Assembly (NCBI RefSeq): GCF_008271695.1
Contig: NZ_VKKY01000001.1
Coordinates: 2,226,589-2,290,588, forward strand
Direction: 5' to 3'
Length of the DNA: 64,000 nt
Origin: Rufibacter hautae
GTDB taxonomy: Bacteria; Bacteroidota; Bacteroidia; Cytophagales; Hymenobacteraceae
This document shows, in pieces, positions 15,982-24,360 of the stretch. Under the pieces are notes generated by a model. The model worked only from the letters and a program-made list of their open reading frames with translations. It ran no database searches and had not been told where the DNA came from. The position numbers were made by a program, and so were the translations under genes. How positions within the stretch are numbered: position 1 is the first letter of the stretch; each line of letters opens with the position of its first letter.

Positions 15982-17160
15982 ATGCAAACTGCCTATATAG
16001 TTGCCGGATTCAGAACCGCCGTGGGGAAAGCGCCCCGCGGAGTATTCCGGTTTACCCGGCCCGATGATTTGGCCGCCGATGTGATCAAGCATCTGCTGGC
16101 CTCGGTGCCGCAATTAGACCCTGCTCGCGTAGACGACCTGTTGGTTGGGAACGCGGTACCCGAGGCGGAGCAAGGCCTTCAGATGGGACGGATGATTTCC
16201 TTGTTGTCCTTGCCCATCAACGTGCCGGGTGCCATCATGAACCGCTACTGCGGCTCTGGGATTGAGACCATTGCCACGGCTTCCTTCAAGATTCAGTCCG
16301 GCATGGCCGATTGCATCATTGCCGGGGGCACTGAGTCTATGAGTTTGGTGCCGGTAGTAGGTTGGAAAACGTCTCCTAACTACAAAATAGCCAAAGAGCA
16401 CCCTGAGTATTACTTGAGCATGGGTTTAACCGCTGAGGCGGTGGCGCATGACTTCAAAGTAAGCCGTGAAGACCAGGATGCCTTTGCCTATGCCTCGCAC
16501 CAGAAAGCCATCAAAGCCATTGAGGAAGGTCGGTTCAAAGATCAGATCGTGCCTATCAACGTGGAAGAAACTTACCTGGACGAGAACGGCAAAAAGAAAA
16601 CCCGCTCCTACGTGGTAGACACCGATGAAGGTCCGCGTGCCGATACGTCTATAGAGAAATTGGCCAAACTGCGGCCGGTATTCGCCGCAAATGGTAGCGT
16701 GACGGCCGGTAACTCCTCGCAGACCTCAGACGGCGCGGCCTTTGTGATTGTGATGAGCGAGCGCATGGTGAAAGAACTGAACATTGAGCCGATTGCCCGC
16801 CTGATGTCTTACGCGGCTGAAGGCGTAGACCCGCGCATCATGGGCATGGGACCGGTGAAAGCCATTCCGAAGGCCCTGAAAATGGCCGGCATGAACCTGC
16901 AGGACATTGACTTTATTGAGATGAATGAGGCCTTTGCGTCGCAGTCAATTGCTGTGATGCGGGAACTGGGCATCGACCCAGACAAACTCAACCCCAACGG
17001 AGGCGCCATTGCCTTAGGTCACCCGCTGGGTTGTACCGGTGCCAAGCTGAGCGTGCAGCTCTTCAGTGATCTGCGTCGCATGAACAAGAAGTACGGCATG
17101 GTAACGGCCTGTGTGGGCGGTGGCCAGGGGGTTGCCGGTATTTATGAGTTTTTAAAATAA
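15982..17160 (+). CDS. Acetyl-CoA C-acyltransferase (3-ketoacyl-CoA thiolase)
   Basis: This catalyses the thiolytic last step of beta-oxidation. The 392-residue product has the acyl-accepting Cys in MNRYCGSG (Cys90), EMNEAFASQ, the His in GHPLGCTGAK and the proton-transfer Cys in ACVGGGQG near the C-terminus, so all catalytic residues are present. Length is typical of the thiolase family. It is the second gene of the three-gene operon, 15 bases before the acyl-CoA dehydrogenase gene. A degradative role fits this context better than a biosynthetic one. Confidence 0.95.
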   Translation: MQTAYIVAGFRTAVGKAPRGVFRFTRPDDLAADVIKHLLASVPQLDPARVDDLLVGNAVPEAEQGLQMGRMISLLSLPINVPGAIMNRYCGSGIETIATASFKIQSGMADCIIAGGTESMSLVPVVGWKTSPNYKIAKEHPEYYLSMGLTAEAVAHDFKVSREDQDAFAYASHQKAIKAIEEGRFKDQIVPINVEETYLDENGKKKTRSYVVDTDEGPRADTSIEKLAKLRPVFAANGSVTAGNSSQTSDGAAFVIVMSERMVKELNIEPIARLMSYAAEGVDPRIMGMGPVKAIPKALKMAGMNLQDIDFIEMNEAFASQSIAVMRELGIDPDKLNPNGGAIALGHPLGCTGAKLSVQLFSDLRRMNKKYGMVTACVGGGQGVAGIYEFLK

Positions 17161-17175
17161 ACAGCATCTAAACAT

Positions 17176-18963
17176 ATGGAAACTGTAAGCAGAACATTGA
17201 AAGGCGGGGAGTTCATCATCAAGGAGACAAACGCCCAAGACGTTTTCACTCCAGAGGATTTCTCTGAGGAGCAGCGCATGATGGCCGAGACGGCCCGGCA
17301 ATTTGTGGACACAGAGGTGCAGCCTTTAGTAGAGCGCATGGACAACCACGAAGAAGGGTTGTTGGAAGGCCTCATGAAAAAGGCAGGAGATTTAGGCTTG
17401 TTCGGGGTGGCTATTCCGGAGGAGTACGGCGGGCTGAACATGGACTTTAACTCGTCTTTGCTCGTAACCGAATCCGTTGGTCCAGGTCACTCCTTTCCGG
17501 TGGCGTTTGCGGCGCACACGGGAATAGGGACCTTGCCTATCTTGTATTTCGGTACCGAGGAGCAAAAAATGAAATACGTTCCCAAGCTGGCTACCGGCGA
17601 GTGGACCTCGTCTTACTGCTTAACTGAGCCGGGTTCCGGGTCTGATGCCCTGGCGGCAAAAACCAAAGCCGTGTTGGACGTGGAAGGCGAGAACTACATC
17701 CTGAACGGCCAAAAAATGTGGATCACCAACGCGGGCTTTGCCGATGTCTTCATTGTGTTTGCGCAAATAGACGGCGATAAATTCACCGGCTTCATCGTGG
17801 AGAAAGGCACTGAAGGGTTGAGCCTGGGCAACGAGGAGCACAAAATGGGCATCAAAGGCTCCTCTACCCGCCAGGTGTTCTTCACCGATTGCCGAGTACC
17901 GAAAGAAAACGTACTGGGCGAAATTGGGAAAGGCCATTTGATTGCCTTTAACATCCTTAACATTGGCCGGATTAAACTGGCCGCGGCATGCTTAGGTGCC
18001 TGTAAAAGCGTAGCCGATCTTTCGGTGAAATATGCCAACGAGCGCATCCAGTTCAAGATTCCGATCTCTAAGTTCGGTGCTATCCGCCATAAACTGGCGG
18101 AGCAGGCCATTCGCATTTTCGCGGTGGAGTCAGCACTTTACCGAGCTGGTCATGACATCTACAACAAAGAGCAGGAACTGCTGGCCGCCGGAAAAAGCTA
18201 CAACGAAGCTGTGCTGGAAGCTGCCCGTGAGTTCGCCGTAGAAGCTGCTATCCTGAAGGTGGACAGCTCCGAAGTGCTGGATTATGTAGTAGACGAAGGG
18301 GTGCAGATTTACGGAGGCTACGGCTATTCCGCTGATTATCCTATGGACCGCGCCTACCGCGATGCCCGGATCAACCGCATCTTTGAAGGAACCAACGAGA
18401 TCAACCGCATGCTCATTGTAGACATGGTCTTGAAGAAAGCCATGAAAGGCGAACTGGACTTGATGGGGCCTGCCGCTGCCGTGCAGCAGGAATTGATGGA
18501 AATTCCTGATTTCGGAGACGAAGACACCACCCTGTTTGCCTATGAGAAAAAGGCTATTGGGAAGTTCAAGAAAGCCATGTTGCTGACCGCCGGAACTGCC
18601 GTGCAGAAGTTCATGATGACCCTGGACAAGGAGCAGGAAGTCCTGATGTACATCGCGGATATGGCCATCCAAGCCTACATCGCGGAGTCTACTTTGCTGC
18701 GTGTGGAGAAACTAGTAAGTCGTGACGGCGAAGAAGCGCATGCCCGCCAACTGGATATGGTGCGTGTGGTCATCAACGATGCCGCGGACCGCATCAACAA
18801 AGCCGGTAAGGAAGCCATCGCCGCTATGACTGAGCCAGGAGATGAGCAGAAACTGCTGCTGATCGGTTTGAAACGCTTCACCAAACTGGAGCCGTTCAAC
18901 ACCAAAGAAGCCCGCCGCCGTATCGCTGCTGAGATGATCAAAGCCAACGAGTTTGTGTACTAA
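17176..18963 (+). CDS. Long-form acyl-CoA dehydrogenase (VLCAD/ACAD9-like)
   Basis: This FAD enzyme performs the first dehydrogenation of beta-oxidation. At 595 residues it is about 200 longer than classical acyl-CoA dehydrogenases. The extra C-terminal helical domain is the feature of VLCAD-type enzymes. FAD/substrate motifs are SYCLTEPGSGSDALAAKTKA (about 147-166), WITNAG, and the C-terminal signature YGGYGYSADYPMDRAYRDAR with FEGTNEINR. It is the third and last gene of the operon, 15 bases from the thiolase, and is followed by a palindromic repeat and a strong terminator. An ETF partner is needed but not encoded here. Confidence 0.94.
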   Translation: METVSRTLKGGEFIIKETNAQDVFTPEDFSEEQRMMAETARQFVDTEVQPLVERMDNHEEGLLEGLMKKAGDLGLFGVAIPEEYGGLNMDFNSSLLVTESVGPGHSFPVAFAAHTGIGTLPILYFGTEEQKMKYVPKLATGEWTSSYCLTEPGSGSDALAAKTKAVLDVEGENYILNGQKMWITNAGFADVFIVFAQIDGDKFTGFIVEKGTEGLSLGNEEHKMGIKGSSTRQVFFTDCRVPKENVLGEIGKGHLIAFNILNIGRIKLAAACLGACKSVADLSVKYANERIQFKIPISKFGAIRHKLAEQAIRIFAVESALYRAGHDIYNKEQELLAAGKSYNEAVLEAAREFAVEAAILKVDSSEVLDYVVDEGVQIYGGYGYSADYPMDRAYRDARINRIFEGTNEINRMLIVDMVLKKAMKGELDLMGPAAAVQQELMEIPDFGDEDTTLFAYEKKAIGKFKKAMLLTAGTAVQKFMMTLDKEQEVLMYIADMAIQAYIAESTLLRVEKLVSRDGEEAHARQLDMVRVVINDAADRINKAGKEAIAAMTEPGDEQKLLLIGLKRFTKLEPFNTKEARRRIAAEMIKANEFVY

Positions 18964-18967
18964 CCAA

Positions 18968-19003
18968 GTTTTAGGCATGTTTTAGCTAAATGCCACTAAA
19001 AAC
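18968..19003. repeat. Copy of the ~38-bp palindromic element after the ACAD gene
   Basis: GTTTTAGGCATGTTTTAG pairs with CTAAATGCCACTAAAAAC with few mismatches. It starts 4 bases after the stop codon and runs into the terminator. Confidence 0.75.
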
Positions 19004-19039
19004 AGAAAGCCCCGCCAATATGGTGGGGCTTTCTGTTTT
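18999..19039. terminator. Strong rho-independent terminator
   Basis: AAAACAGAAAGCCCC(GCC) pairs with (GGT)GGGGCTTTCTGTTTT around AATAT. It is symmetrical, so it may also end the convergent gene at 19180-20631. Confidence 0.9.
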
Positions 19040-19070
19040 ATGAGCAAAACAAATATCCAATTCTAGGCAG

Positions 19071-19135
19071 GGGCAATCCCTTGTGGTTGCCCTTTACCGT
19101 GGTATTTGCCAAAGGGCAACCACAAGGGATTGCCC
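19071..19135. repeat. Inverted repeat, family GGGCAATCCCTTGTGG
   Basis: Perfect 25-base arms (19071-19095 and 19111-19135; arm begins GGGCAATCCCTTGTGGTTGC) flank 15 bases. The same arm core recurs at 56037-56107 in this window, again just after a terminator. Confidence 0.8.
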
Positions 19136-19179
19136 TACCTTATTTCAGCCTCATTTAATAAAATCAGCCTTAAAACAGC

Positions 19180-20631
19180 TCAATCTTTGAAGGTAATCCG
19201 ACTTAGCCTTAGGCCTTTGGAGGATTTATTGGGCCGGTTCACGGCGGTGATGGTGCGTTCGTTGAGCCAGGTAGTGAAGTCTTTCACGAAGGCTACCTGC
19301 TGGTCATTGGCTACGTTGAGGCCTACGGCTTTGGGCGGTTCGGCGGCACCGGTTACCAGGTGAATGGAGCGGGTATACAGATCGGTTTTGCCCTTTAGAG
19401 TCTCCAGGGTGAGAATCTGCAGACGGTTCCCGGTGAGGTGCGCGTTGTACGAAATGCCAGCAAATCCTTCAGCAGCAGGAGCGGTCTGGTTTTTTAGGAT
19501 TACTGAGTTCCAGGTGGGGTGTAGGTACTCGTCATAGGCAAACAGCAGGAGTTCCTTGGCGTGATAGTCGCTGTTCTCTCCGCCTTCGGTGTATTTTTTC
19601 TCTGCCATGATCAGGGTCTGGCCTTCGGTGCTGATGAGGATATCAGAAAGGTAAATGTCTTCCAGGCGTTTGGCGCCGGTGGCTTTGTTGAGCTTTTCGG
19701 TGAACTCGGGCGTAAACCGGAACTCATCCGCGAAGCGCATGTTGCCGGCGGCGTAGTCAAACCTTACCATCTTCAGGCTGTGGTACTCGCCTTTCTTCTC
19801 CTCGGCTACCAGCACGGCCGCGTAAAGGCTGCTATCTTGGTGCAACTTGAAGTAAGTGTCCATCACGTACACCTTCTCGCCATCAAATACCCCGCCCACC
19901 TGGACCTCCATCACTTTGATCTCGTTGTCGCGGTTGTTGTAGCGGCGCACGCTCAGGCGCATGGAGTTGTTGGTAAGGATGCTCACGAACTGGTTTCCGT
20001 GGTTGTCAATCTGCACCTGGGCGCTCACCTGGGTGCCGGCGCCGGCAAAGTCATAGGTTCTGTCTTTTATCTTGGTAAGGGAGGCGTCATAGACCGCGGC
20101 CTGCATGGAGCGAAGTTCCTCATTGCGGGTAACAGCATGGTAGACTACCAGTTTTGAGGCATCGGCGGAGGTGGCAACTGCCAGGCGGCGGCTTTTGCTG
20201 GGGGCTTCCAGCAACTTGGTTTGCTTTATTTCTTTGCCGGTATTTACGTCAAACAGGCGGCCGTAGAGCGCTTGGCTGCCTTGATCGGCTTGTACACGAT
20301 GCGTGATTAGCAGAACGGTCTGATTGTTGTAGGAGAAAGCTTCCACCGTTTCCTGGCCTAAGAGGGAAACCGGGGTGGTCCAGGTGGGCTTCAGGTCGGC
20401 ACCGTAACGGATAACCGCATAGCTGTTGTCGGCGGTACGGCTGAGGATCACGAAATCTGTGGGGCTTACCGTGTAGGCTTTCTTAGGAATCCGTTGGTTG
20501 TACTGGTCACCGGCTGCCTCGGGGGTATAGGAGAAAGGAGATGACTTTATTTTTTGGGCCTGCGCCGGGCTAATTACGGGCAATGAATTTACCAGAAACA
20601 AGAAAAATAGAAGCAGGAAAGGGTAACGCAT
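19180..20631 (-). CDS. Exported beta-rich protein of unknown function
   Basis: I do not recognise the family. The ATG at 20631 gives 483 residues with a signal peptide (MRYPFLLLFFLFLVNSLPVISPAQA, cleavage before QKIK). The upstream extension of the open frame to 20808 is AT-rich non-coding DNA, and a -7 box lies at 20654, which supports this start. The mature part alternates short hydrophobic strands with polar turns (YAVIRYGADLKPTW; LYGRLFDVNTGKEI; SLKMVRFDYAAGNM) and suggests a beta-propeller-like fold, an inference only. It should be periplasmic or outer-membrane associated. It converges on the acyl-CoA dehydrogenase operon and has no same-strand neighbour. Confidence 0.75.
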   Translation of the reverse strand: MRYPFLLLFFLFLVNSLPVISPAQAQKIKSSPFSYTPEAAGDQYNQRIPKKAYTVSPTDFVILSRTADNSYAVIRYGADLKPTWTTPVSLLGQETVEAFSYNNQTVLLITHRVQADQGSQALYGRLFDVNTGKEIKQTKLLEAPSKSRRLAVATSADASKLVVYHAVTRNEELRSMQAAVYDASLTKIKDRTYDFAGAGTQVSAQVQIDNHGNQFVSILTNNSMRLSVRRYNNRDNEIKVMEVQVGGVFDGEKVYVMDTYFKLHQDSSLYAAVLVAEEKKGEYHSLKMVRFDYAAGNMRFADEFRFTPEFTEKLNKATGAKRLEDIYLSDILISTEGQTLIMAEKKYTEGGENSDYHAKELLLFAYDEYLHPTWNSVILKNQTAPAAEGFAGISYNAHLTGNRLQILTLETLKGKTDLYTRSIHLVTGAAEPPKAVGLNVANDQQVAFVKDFTTWLNERTITAVNRPNKSSKGLRLSRITFKD

Positions 20632-21072
20632 AAATGTATAATTTGAATTTTGGCAAATATACCCCATATGTTCATGTAAGACATTAATTATATGCGAGTA
20701 GAAGAGGGGTAATATAATAGAAATGTTAAATGTGTAGCGGAATAATGTAATTAGAAAATTAATGTCTAACTTTGCAGCCGTTTGTAAATCAGGTAGAAGG
20801 GTATACAAATAATTAAAAAATTTTATATTAAAATATAGGAATTGTGGCTAACGAACACTTGTGGATAACTTTTAGGACATAATGATAACCCAATTGTAGT
20901 GTAACCGTAAATGCCTAGGCTTGTCAAAATAGTGATAAGATAGAATGGAAACTCCGGGGGAAATCTGTTAAAGAAGACTTAACAAAAACATGATTTTCTG
21001 TTGATAGTTCTTTGTGATTGAGACACGTATTTTGCTTGTATAGTTGATTAAATATCTTTTTATAGTTAGTTT
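20632..21072. other. AT-rich intergenic region between divergent genes
   Basis: This holds the minus-strand promoter at 20654 and a plus-strand TAACTTTG (20766-20773). The rest is AT-rich, with no gene, hairpin or repeat that I can support. It could serve as a long leader for the small gene at 21073. Confidence 0.6.
20654..20661 (-). promoter_or_regulatory. Bacteroidota -7 box (TATATTTG)
   Basis: On the minus strand this reads TATATTTG, 23 bases before the start chosen for the exported beta-rich protein. It supports that start over the longer frame. Confidence 0.6.
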
Positions 21073-21303
21073 ATGAAATTCATTTTTAAAATGCTCTTTT
21101 TAGTAGGGATGATCTTAGTTGGAAAATTTCTAAAAGAGGATGCAACCAGTGAAATCAGTAAGAAAGGGAATAGTGCAACCGAGGATACTTACTCGTTGAA
21201 TATCCAGGAGACTTCCCCTAGAGCCCAGCAAACCAATACCTTAGTAGTACCAACCGCTAAAAACCAAAATTCTGAAGAAACCTTTACTTACTCCTTCAAT
21301 TAA
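21073..21303 (+). CDS. Small hypothetical protein with N-terminal hydrophobic segment
   Basis: The 76-residue open frame starts MKFIFKMLFLVGMILVGKF, a signal-anchor-like segment without a lipobox. A polar Ser/Thr/Asn/Gln-rich tail follows (EETFTYSFN at the end). It is AT-rich like its leader and has no recognisable domain. It stands alone on the plus strand between the exported protein and recG. The hydrophobic start and upstream promoter-like region make it plausible, but it could be non-coding. Confidence 0.5.
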   Translation: MKFIFKMLFLVGMILVGKFLKEDATSEISKKGNSATEDTYSLNIQETSPRAQQTNTLVVPTAKNQNSEETFTYSFN

Positions 21304-21346
21304 TTTAGTTCGCTAATTACCAGAAGTAAAAGATCCAGACTAAGGT

Positions 21347-23443
21347 CTAGCTGATCCGGCTCCAATTCACGGCGTTGGCACTCAGCGACCGGATGTGCCG
21401 CAGAAGGTTGGCATGCTCCGGAAGACTTAAGTCCGGATCTTTTTCTATGATCTGCAGGGCCGCATGACGGCTCTCTTTCAGGATTTTAGCATCCTTTGCC
21501 AGATCAGCTATCAAAAGGTCCAGCACGCCGCTTTGTTGGGTTCCCATCAAATCTCCCGGGCCACGCAGTTTCAGGTCAATATCGGCAATCTCAAAGCCGT
21601 TGTTCGTGCGCACCATGGTCTCTATGCGCGTTTTCCCTTCTTTGCTCAATTTGTAGCCCGTCATTAAGATACAGTAGCTTTGCTCGGCGCCCCGGCCTAC
21701 GCGGCCCCGCAGCTGGTGCAACTGGGCCAGGCCAAACCTTTCGGCATTCTCAATCACCATTACGCTGGCATTGGGCACGTTAACGCCTACTTCAATCACG
21801 GTGGTGGCCACCATGATGTGAGTCTCATGCTTCACAAAGCGCTGCATTTCAAAGTCTTTGTCCTGCGGTTTCATTTTGCCGTGTACCATGCTCACGCGGT
21901 ACTCCGGGAAAGCGCGGGTCACGCTCTCGTACCCGTCCATTAGGTCTTTGTACTCCAGTCCTTCCGATTCTTCAATGAGCGGATACACAATGTACACCTG
22001 ACGGCCCAGTTTGATCTGCTCCCTGATGAACCCGAACACTTTTAGGCGATTGCTGTCATAGCGGTGCACTGTGATGATCTCCTTGCGGCCGGCGGGCAGC
22101 TCGTCAATCACCGATACTTCCAGATCGCCATATAAGGTCATGGCCAGCGTTCGGGGGATTGGCGTGGCCGTCATGACCAGCACGTGCGGGATGACGCGTG
22201 GGTTCTTCTGCCAGAGTTTAGACCGCTGGGCCACCCCAAAACGGTGCTGCTCGTCCACTATGCAAAGGCCCAGGTTCTGGAACTGCACCTCGTCTTCCAG
22301 CAGGGCGTGCGTACCCACAATCATCTTCATCTCGCCGCTGCGCAGTTGCTCGTGCAACACGCGGCGATCGGCTTTTTTGGTGGAGCCGGTGAGTTTGCCC
22401 AGCAGAATGCCCAAAGCCTCGGCGTATTTCTTTAGGCCTTGGTAATGCTGGTCGGCGAGGATCTCGGTAGGGGCCATGATGCAGGCCTGGGCGCCGTTGT
22501 CGGAGGCCAGGAGCATGGTCACAAAGGCCACGATGGTCTTGCCGCTGCCCACATCGCCCTGAAGAAGGCGGTTCATTTGCTTGCCCGCGGTTACATCCTG
22601 GTAAATCTCGCGCACTACCCGTTTCTGAGCGTTGGTGAGGTCAAAGGGCAGGTGGTTTTTGTAGAACTCGGTGAGCGTGGGCGTTTTGCTGAAGACCTGG
22701 CCCGCCAGTTCTGCTTTGCGTTTGGTGCGGGTGCGCAGCAGCTTGAGCTGGGTATAGAAAAGCTCCTCAAACTTCAACCGGAAGCGCGCAGCCTGCAAGG
22801 TGTCCCAGTTGGTGGGGAAGTGCACCTGCAGCATGGCCTCGCGTTTGGAGACCATGCGGTAGTGGTCTACCAACTCGGGCGTAAGGGTTTCTGAGAGGTG
22901 CGTGGGCGCCTGTTTGAGCAGATCGGCCATCATCTTTCCGATGACCTTGCTGTCTACCCGGTGGTTCTTGAGTTTCTCGGTGGTGTTGTAGACGGGCTGC
23001 AGAAAGCACTGGCCTTGTTTTACCTCGGTGGCTTCCTCCAACTCGGGGTGGGCCATGTTGAACTTGCCGTTGAACAGGCTGGGCTTCCCGAAGGCGATGT
23101 ACTCCTGGTTTACTTTCAGTTGCACGTTCAGCCACTTTACGCCTTTGAACCAAACCAGTTCCATCTCACCCGAGGCGTCTCTGATAATCGCCGAGAGGCG
23201 CTGTTTGCGGCCCTCGCCCAAAAGGTTTTTCTCCAAGATACGGCCCTTGATTTGCACGTATTGCATGTCCTCGTTCAGGTCCGCGATTTCGTGGAACTGG
23301 GTACGGTCCATGTACCGGAAAGGGTAATGCTGGATGAGATCGCCGTAGGTGAAAATGCCCAGTTCGGTCTGCAACAGCGTGGCGCGCTGCGGACCAACCC
23401 CTTTCAAGAACTCAATTTTGGTATGGAAAAAGCCTGATGACAC
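21347..23443 (-). CDS. recG: ATP-dependent DNA helicase RecG
   Basis: RecG remodels stalled replication forks and branched DNA. The 698-residue product has the N-terminal wedge/OB domain (YVQIKGRILEKNLLG region), Walker A LLQGDVGSGKT (about 285-295), a DEQH box in IVDEQHRFGV, motif III TATPIPRTLA, and motif VI QLRGRVGRG. These are all family hallmarks at the usual length. The start at 23443 gives MSSGFFHTKIEFLKGVGP, the expected N-terminus. It appears monocistronic; a palindromic repeat lies just upstream (23463-23500). Confidence 0.97.
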   Translation of the reverse strand: MSSGFFHTKIEFLKGVGPQRATLLQTELGIFTYGDLIQHYPFRYMDRTQFHEIADLNEDMQYVQIKGRILEKNLLGEGRKQRLSAIIRDASGEMELVWFKGVKWLNVQLKVNQEYIAFGKPSLFNGKFNMAHPELEEATEVKQGQCFLQPVYNTTEKLKNHRVDSKVIGKMMADLLKQAPTHLSETLTPELVDHYRMVSKREAMLQVHFPTNWDTLQAARFRLKFEELFYTQLKLLRTRTKRKAELAGQVFSKTPTLTEFYKNHLPFDLTNAQKRVVREIYQDVTAGKQMNRLLQGDVGSGKTIVAFVTMLLASDNGAQACIMAPTEILADQHYQGLKKYAEALGILLGKLTGSTKKADRRVLHEQLRSGEMKMIVGTHALLEDEVQFQNLGLCIVDEQHRFGVAQRSKLWQKNPRVIPHVLVMTATPIPRTLAMTLYGDLEVSVIDELPAGRKEIITVHRYDSNRLKVFGFIREQIKLGRQVYIVYPLIEESEGLEYKDLMDGYESVTRAFPEYRVSMVHGKMKPQDKDFEMQRFVKHETHIMVATTVIEVGVNVPNASVMVIENAERFGLAQLHQLRGRVGRGAEQSYCILMTGYKLSKEGKTRIETMVRTNNGFEIADIDLKLRGPGDLMGTQQSGVLDLLIADLAKDAKILKESRHAALQIIEKDPDLSLPEHANLLRHIRSLSANAVNWSRIS

Positions 23444-23462
23444 TGATAGGAAAAGCAGCTAT

Positions 23463-23500
23463 GTTTTAAGCCTGTTTCCAAGAAATGGCATCGGAAACGG
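23463..23500. repeat. Copy of the ~38-bp palindromic element before recG
   Basis: Left arm GTTTTAAGCCTGTTTCC, right part AAGAAATGGCATCGGAAACGG. It lies 20 bases upstream of the recG start codon. Confidence 0.6.
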
Positions 23501-23789
23501 GAAGAGAGCCGCCCCGTAAAATTACGCAAAAGATAGGAGGCGGGCTAATGGGATTAGCCGGTTTTGTGTCAAGGTCAAAGGGCATCCCTTGTTTGGCGAC
23601 CTATGCTGAATTTTTTCCTGGGTAAGGTGAAATTGGGTGTTTAAACCCGAATCCAAGTATAGGGTATTTCGTATGTAGCTATATCTATTCACTAAAGAAA
23701 GGAGCTAACATCTGTGCTAGGCTGTTACTGGTTAACGGTAAGCACCTATCACGCTGGGCGAGCGTTAAGCCATGGAGTGGCAAGTAAGG

Positions 23790-23817
23790 AGCCTCGGTGT
23801 ACACCGGGGCTTTTTTT
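23790..23817 (+). terminator. Orphan rho-independent terminator
   Basis: AGCCTCGGTGT pairs with ACACCGGGGCT (one mismatch, with the self-complementary centre GGTGTACACC) and is followed by seven T on the plus strand. The T-run is one-sided. No plus-strand gene precedes it. Confidence 0.75.
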
Positions 23818-23871
23818 GCCTGTTTTCTGGGAATCAGCTTGTAAACGGTCTCCTCGCCCTTGACGCAAACA

Positions 23872-23906
23872 GCAAGAGGAACCCCCATTATGGAAGTTCC
23901 TCTTGC
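23872..23906 (-). terminator. Hairpin downstream of the HIU hydrolase gene
   Basis: GCAAGAGGAAC and GTTCCTCTTGC are perfect 11-base arms with a 13-base loop, 26 bases past the stop on the minus strand. Only a short T-rich tail (TGTTT) follows, so it is a weak terminator candidate. Confidence 0.6.
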
Positions 23907-23931
23907 GGACAGTACGCCTTTGCTGAAGCGC

Positions 23932-24339
23932 TTAATTTCCCCGGTAGGTGCTGTACCCATAAGGAGAAAGGGTAATAGGCACGTGGTAATGGTCCTTGTC
24001 TTTGTTTTGAAACACCACCTCAATAAATGGATAGAAACTGTCTACCTTCTGGACTTTGAAATAATCGGCTACCAGAAAGGTGAGCCGGTAAATGCCTTTC
24101 TCTGATTTCTGGTAGTCCAGAAAGTCTTTGATGCGGCCGTTTGCGTCCGTGGTTTTAACCTCTACCTGCGACCAGGTTTTGGTCTGCTCATTGAGCTTCT
24201 CCAGTTTTACGGGAACACCCACGGCAGGCTTACCTGTGGAGATATCCAGAATGTGGCTGGAGAGTTGGTGGGTATGCGTCTGGGCAAAGGCGATGGTGGT
24301 GAGTACGCTCAGCAGGATGCTGAAAAGAATCTTTTTCAT
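23932..24339 (-). CDS. uraH: Exported 5-hydroxyisourate hydrolase (transthyretin-like)
   Basis: HIU hydrolase converts 5-hydroxyisourate, the uricase product, to OHCU. The 135-residue protein has a signal peptide (ends IAFAQ) and then the family blocks HQLSSHILDISTGKPAVGVPVKLEKL, VADYF and FYPFIEVVF, with DHYHVPITLSPYGYSTYRGN at the C-terminus. The family tail is YRGS; here the last residue is Asn. It should act in the periplasm. It lies 21 bases after the HbpS-like gene on the same strand. No uricase or OHCU decarboxylase gene is nearby, so a non-purine role for this transthyretin-like protein is possible. Confidence 0.85.
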   Translation of the reverse strand: MKKILFSILLSVLTTIAFAQTHTHQLSSHILDISTGKPAVGVPVKLEKLNEQTKTWSQVEVKTTDANGRIKDFLDYQKSEKGIYRLTFLVADYFKVQKVDSFYPFIEVVFQNKDKDHYHVPITLSPYGYSTYRGN

Positions 24340-24360
24340 GGCTTGTTCTTAGGTTAAAAA

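Larger units (their letters stand above)
23444..23931. other. recG-uraH intergenic region with orphan terminator
   Basis: About 490 bases hold no convincing protein gene. The region has a palindromic copy (23463-23500), then about 290 bases of moderately structured sequence (CGCT/AGCG and TTAC/GTAA hairpins at about 23725-23765). A plus-strand terminator lies at 23790-23817 and a hairpin at 23872-23906. No plus-strand gene lies upstream of that terminator, so a small RNA is possible. Confidence 0.5.

Noticed and set aside
20766..20773. TAACTTTG as the promoter of the small gene at 21073
   Set aside because: It matches TAnnTTTG, but the 300-base distance to the start and lack of a -33 make the link too weak to list as a feature.
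23685..24023. 112-codon minus-strand frame upstream of recG
   Set aside because: It overlaps the uraH coding end out of frame and runs through two hairpins. The sequence is better explained as non-coding.
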